A DNA stretch of 64,000 bases from positions 217,171-281,170 of the forward strand of contig NZ_JAPIVT010000006.1 of the NCBI RefSeq assembly GCF_026239735.1, written 5' to 3'. The stretch is from Pedobacter sp. MC2016-05. Lineage in GTDB: Bacteria > Bacteroidota > Bacteroidia > Sphingobacteriales > Sphingobacteriaceae. This document shows, one piece after another, positions 63,142 through 64,000 of this stretch; positions within the stretch are counted from its first letter, which is position 1; each line of letters starts with the position of its first letter. The notes under the pieces were generated by a model. The model did no database searches. It was not told the DNA's origin and worked only from the letters and a program-made list of their open reading frames with translations. Position numbers and translations under genes: made by a program.

Positions 63142-64000
63142 ATCGAGTAAGAAGCAGGGAATTAGTTTCCCTGCTGTCTCCTCACACCACCGTACGTACC
63201 GTTCGGTATACGGCGGTTTGTTAGAATAACTTCGTTTGGTGTGTCGTTTTCCAATAGTAATAATTGGTAAATCCATCAAGTCCATGCCTCAAAAAGAACT
63301 TCTTGTCAAGGGTTGTAAGTAATATCGGGCTGTTTGCAGTCCTACAGTACCCCTTACGGGTATTGGCCAATTGATAGGCCCTTGATTTTACCAACCCCAT
63401 CTTCATTAAATTCCGCGCTCTGCCCGTTATACTCTTCCATTGCTTCCAAAGAACAATCCGCAGTCTGGTCCTCATCAACTCGTCCAGTCTGGTCATATGA
63501 CTCTTTGCTTCTGCAATAGAGAAATAATTAACCCAACCATGAATGATTTCCTTAAGCGTCAATATTCTTTCCTGGAATGGAACTGGTTGGCTACGTTTAG
63601 TTTGCTCCCGGATTTTCTCCTTGATCGCTCTTAGAGATTTGGATGAAATTCGCATCTTCCATCCCGCTTTGCTACCATAGAATGAAAACCCGAGCAGACT
63701 ACTTTGGCTTGGCCTGCTAACCTTACTTTTCTCCCTGTTAACCTTCAGTTTCAGGCAGTCTTCCAGATATACTGAAATACTTCTCATTACCCGGTGTGCT
63801 GATTTCCTGCTTCTTAGATAGATACTGCAATCATCAGCATATCGCACGAACCTGTGCCCACGCTCTTCGAGCTTAACATCGAGTTCGTGAAGGATAACAT
63901 TTAATAGTAACGGACTTAATGGACTGCCTTGTGGCGTTCCTTCTTTTCTTGGGCTGACCAATCCATTCTCCATGATCCCCACACTCAAATAAAGACGAAT
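63142..64000 (-). mobile_element. Group II intron, 3' portion (cut by window end)
   Basis: The minus strand carries a maturase ORF followed by domain V-like CCGCCGTATACCG...CGGTACGTACGGTGG (63186-63216) and a domain VI-like hairpin GCAGGGAAACTAATTCCCTGC with an internal A bulge candidate. The intron end is placed at TTACTCGAT (63142) by analogy with other group II introns ending in AY. The exact junction is inferred. The 5' part and target site lie beyond 64000. Confidence 0.8.
63221..64000 (-). CDS. ltrA: Group II intron reverse transcriptase/maturase (5' end cut by window)
   Basis: At least 260 codons, open through the window end; in-frame codons RLYLSVGIMENG precede the first internal methionine. 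RT motifs: GTPQGSPLSPLLLNVILHEL (block 4), RFVRYADDCSIYL (block 5 with catalytic YADD), LGFSFYG (block 7). Thumb/maturase domain X follows: LKEIIHGWVNYFSIAEAKS. It splices and mobilises the host intron. No HNH endonuclease follows: the protein ends at TKLF, directly before domain V. Confidence 0.93.
   Translation of the reverse strand: MRLYLSVGIMENGLVSPRKEGTPQGSPLSPLLLNVILHELDVKLEERGHRFVRYADDCSIYLRSRKSAHRVMRSISVYLEDCLKLKVNREKSKVSRPSQSSLLGFSFYGSKAGWKMRISSKSLRAIKEKIREQTKRSQPVPFQERILTLKEIIHGWVNYFSIAEAKSHMTRLDELMRTRLRIVLWKQWKSITGRARNLMKMGLVKSRAYQLANTRKGYCRTANSPILLTTLDKKFFLRHGLDGFTNYYYWKTTHQTKLF

Noticed and set aside
62935..63150. 71-codon plus-strand frame next to the group II intron
   Set aside because: It starts with TTG, its stop codon lies within the predicted intron, and no family is recognised. 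It might be an exon fragment but cannot be supported.

Overview
The window reads as chromosomal DNA of a Bacteroidota bacterium, most likely a Sphingobacteriaceae member close to Pedobacter (inferred from protein character; no search was run). Support comes from AT-rich coding, secreted proteins ending their signal peptides in ...AQ, several DUFs typical of the phylum, and promoters of the Bacteroidota form TTTG-N19/20-TAnnTTTG upstream of rplC, rpsL, ahcY and a lytic transglycosylase gene. No tRNA or rRNA gene, CRISPR array or prophage was seen.

Layout. 1-5680: a truncated methyltransferase, a GMC oxidoreductase with its small subunit, a TlpA-like thioredoxin protein and a secreted protein of unknown function. 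5766-21021: the S10-spc-alpha ribosomal superoperon on the minus strand (rplC to rplQ, with secY, map, infA, rpmJ and rpoA). 21194-29128: about 8 kb of unrelated genes (TSUP/DUF1634 transporter pair, fungal-type prephenate dehydrogenase, coiled-coil membrane protein, dGTPase, small hydrophilic proteins, an orphan response regulator). 29358-32939: the str operon (rpsL, rpsG, fusA, rpsJ), so the usual rpsJ-rplC junction is broken; rpsJ has its own terminator and rplC its own promoter. 33131-37779: RidA, a graveyard of two gene remnants, a lipoprotein, a large TonB-type outer membrane protein and a DUF6370 protein. 38122-46443: ahcY, a CBS protein, an M28 peptidase, TerC, a polyprenyl synthase and two alpha/beta hydrolases. 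46440-49032: a YpdA-like reductase and a CstB-like persulfide dioxygenase/rhodanese, suggesting low-molecular-weight thiol persulfide metabolism. 49364-55776: asparaginase, TatD, UvrA and an OMPLA-like barrel. 56469-62841: a PaaE-like reductase, a lytic transglycosylase, an RluB-type pseudouridine synthase with a repetitive tail, a lactonase, a SRPBCC protein and a J-KTSC protein. 63142-64000: the 3' part of a group II intron with its maturase, cut by the window end.

The strongest unexplained signal is non-coding. Many intergenic spacers, including those inside the ribosomal operons, hold imperfect palindromes whose two arms are built from a short degenerate unit (for example GAGATATGAG, TATAAAGTA, GAATGATT, ATCTGCG). 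The sequence differs between sites but the architecture is shared. They occur beside more conventional REP-like repeats (a perfect 26-bp palindrome at 62231-62292, CCTGAA/TTCAGG elements, and a ~64-nt dispersed repeat in two copies). One such unit tract has been absorbed into the C-terminal coding end of uvrA.
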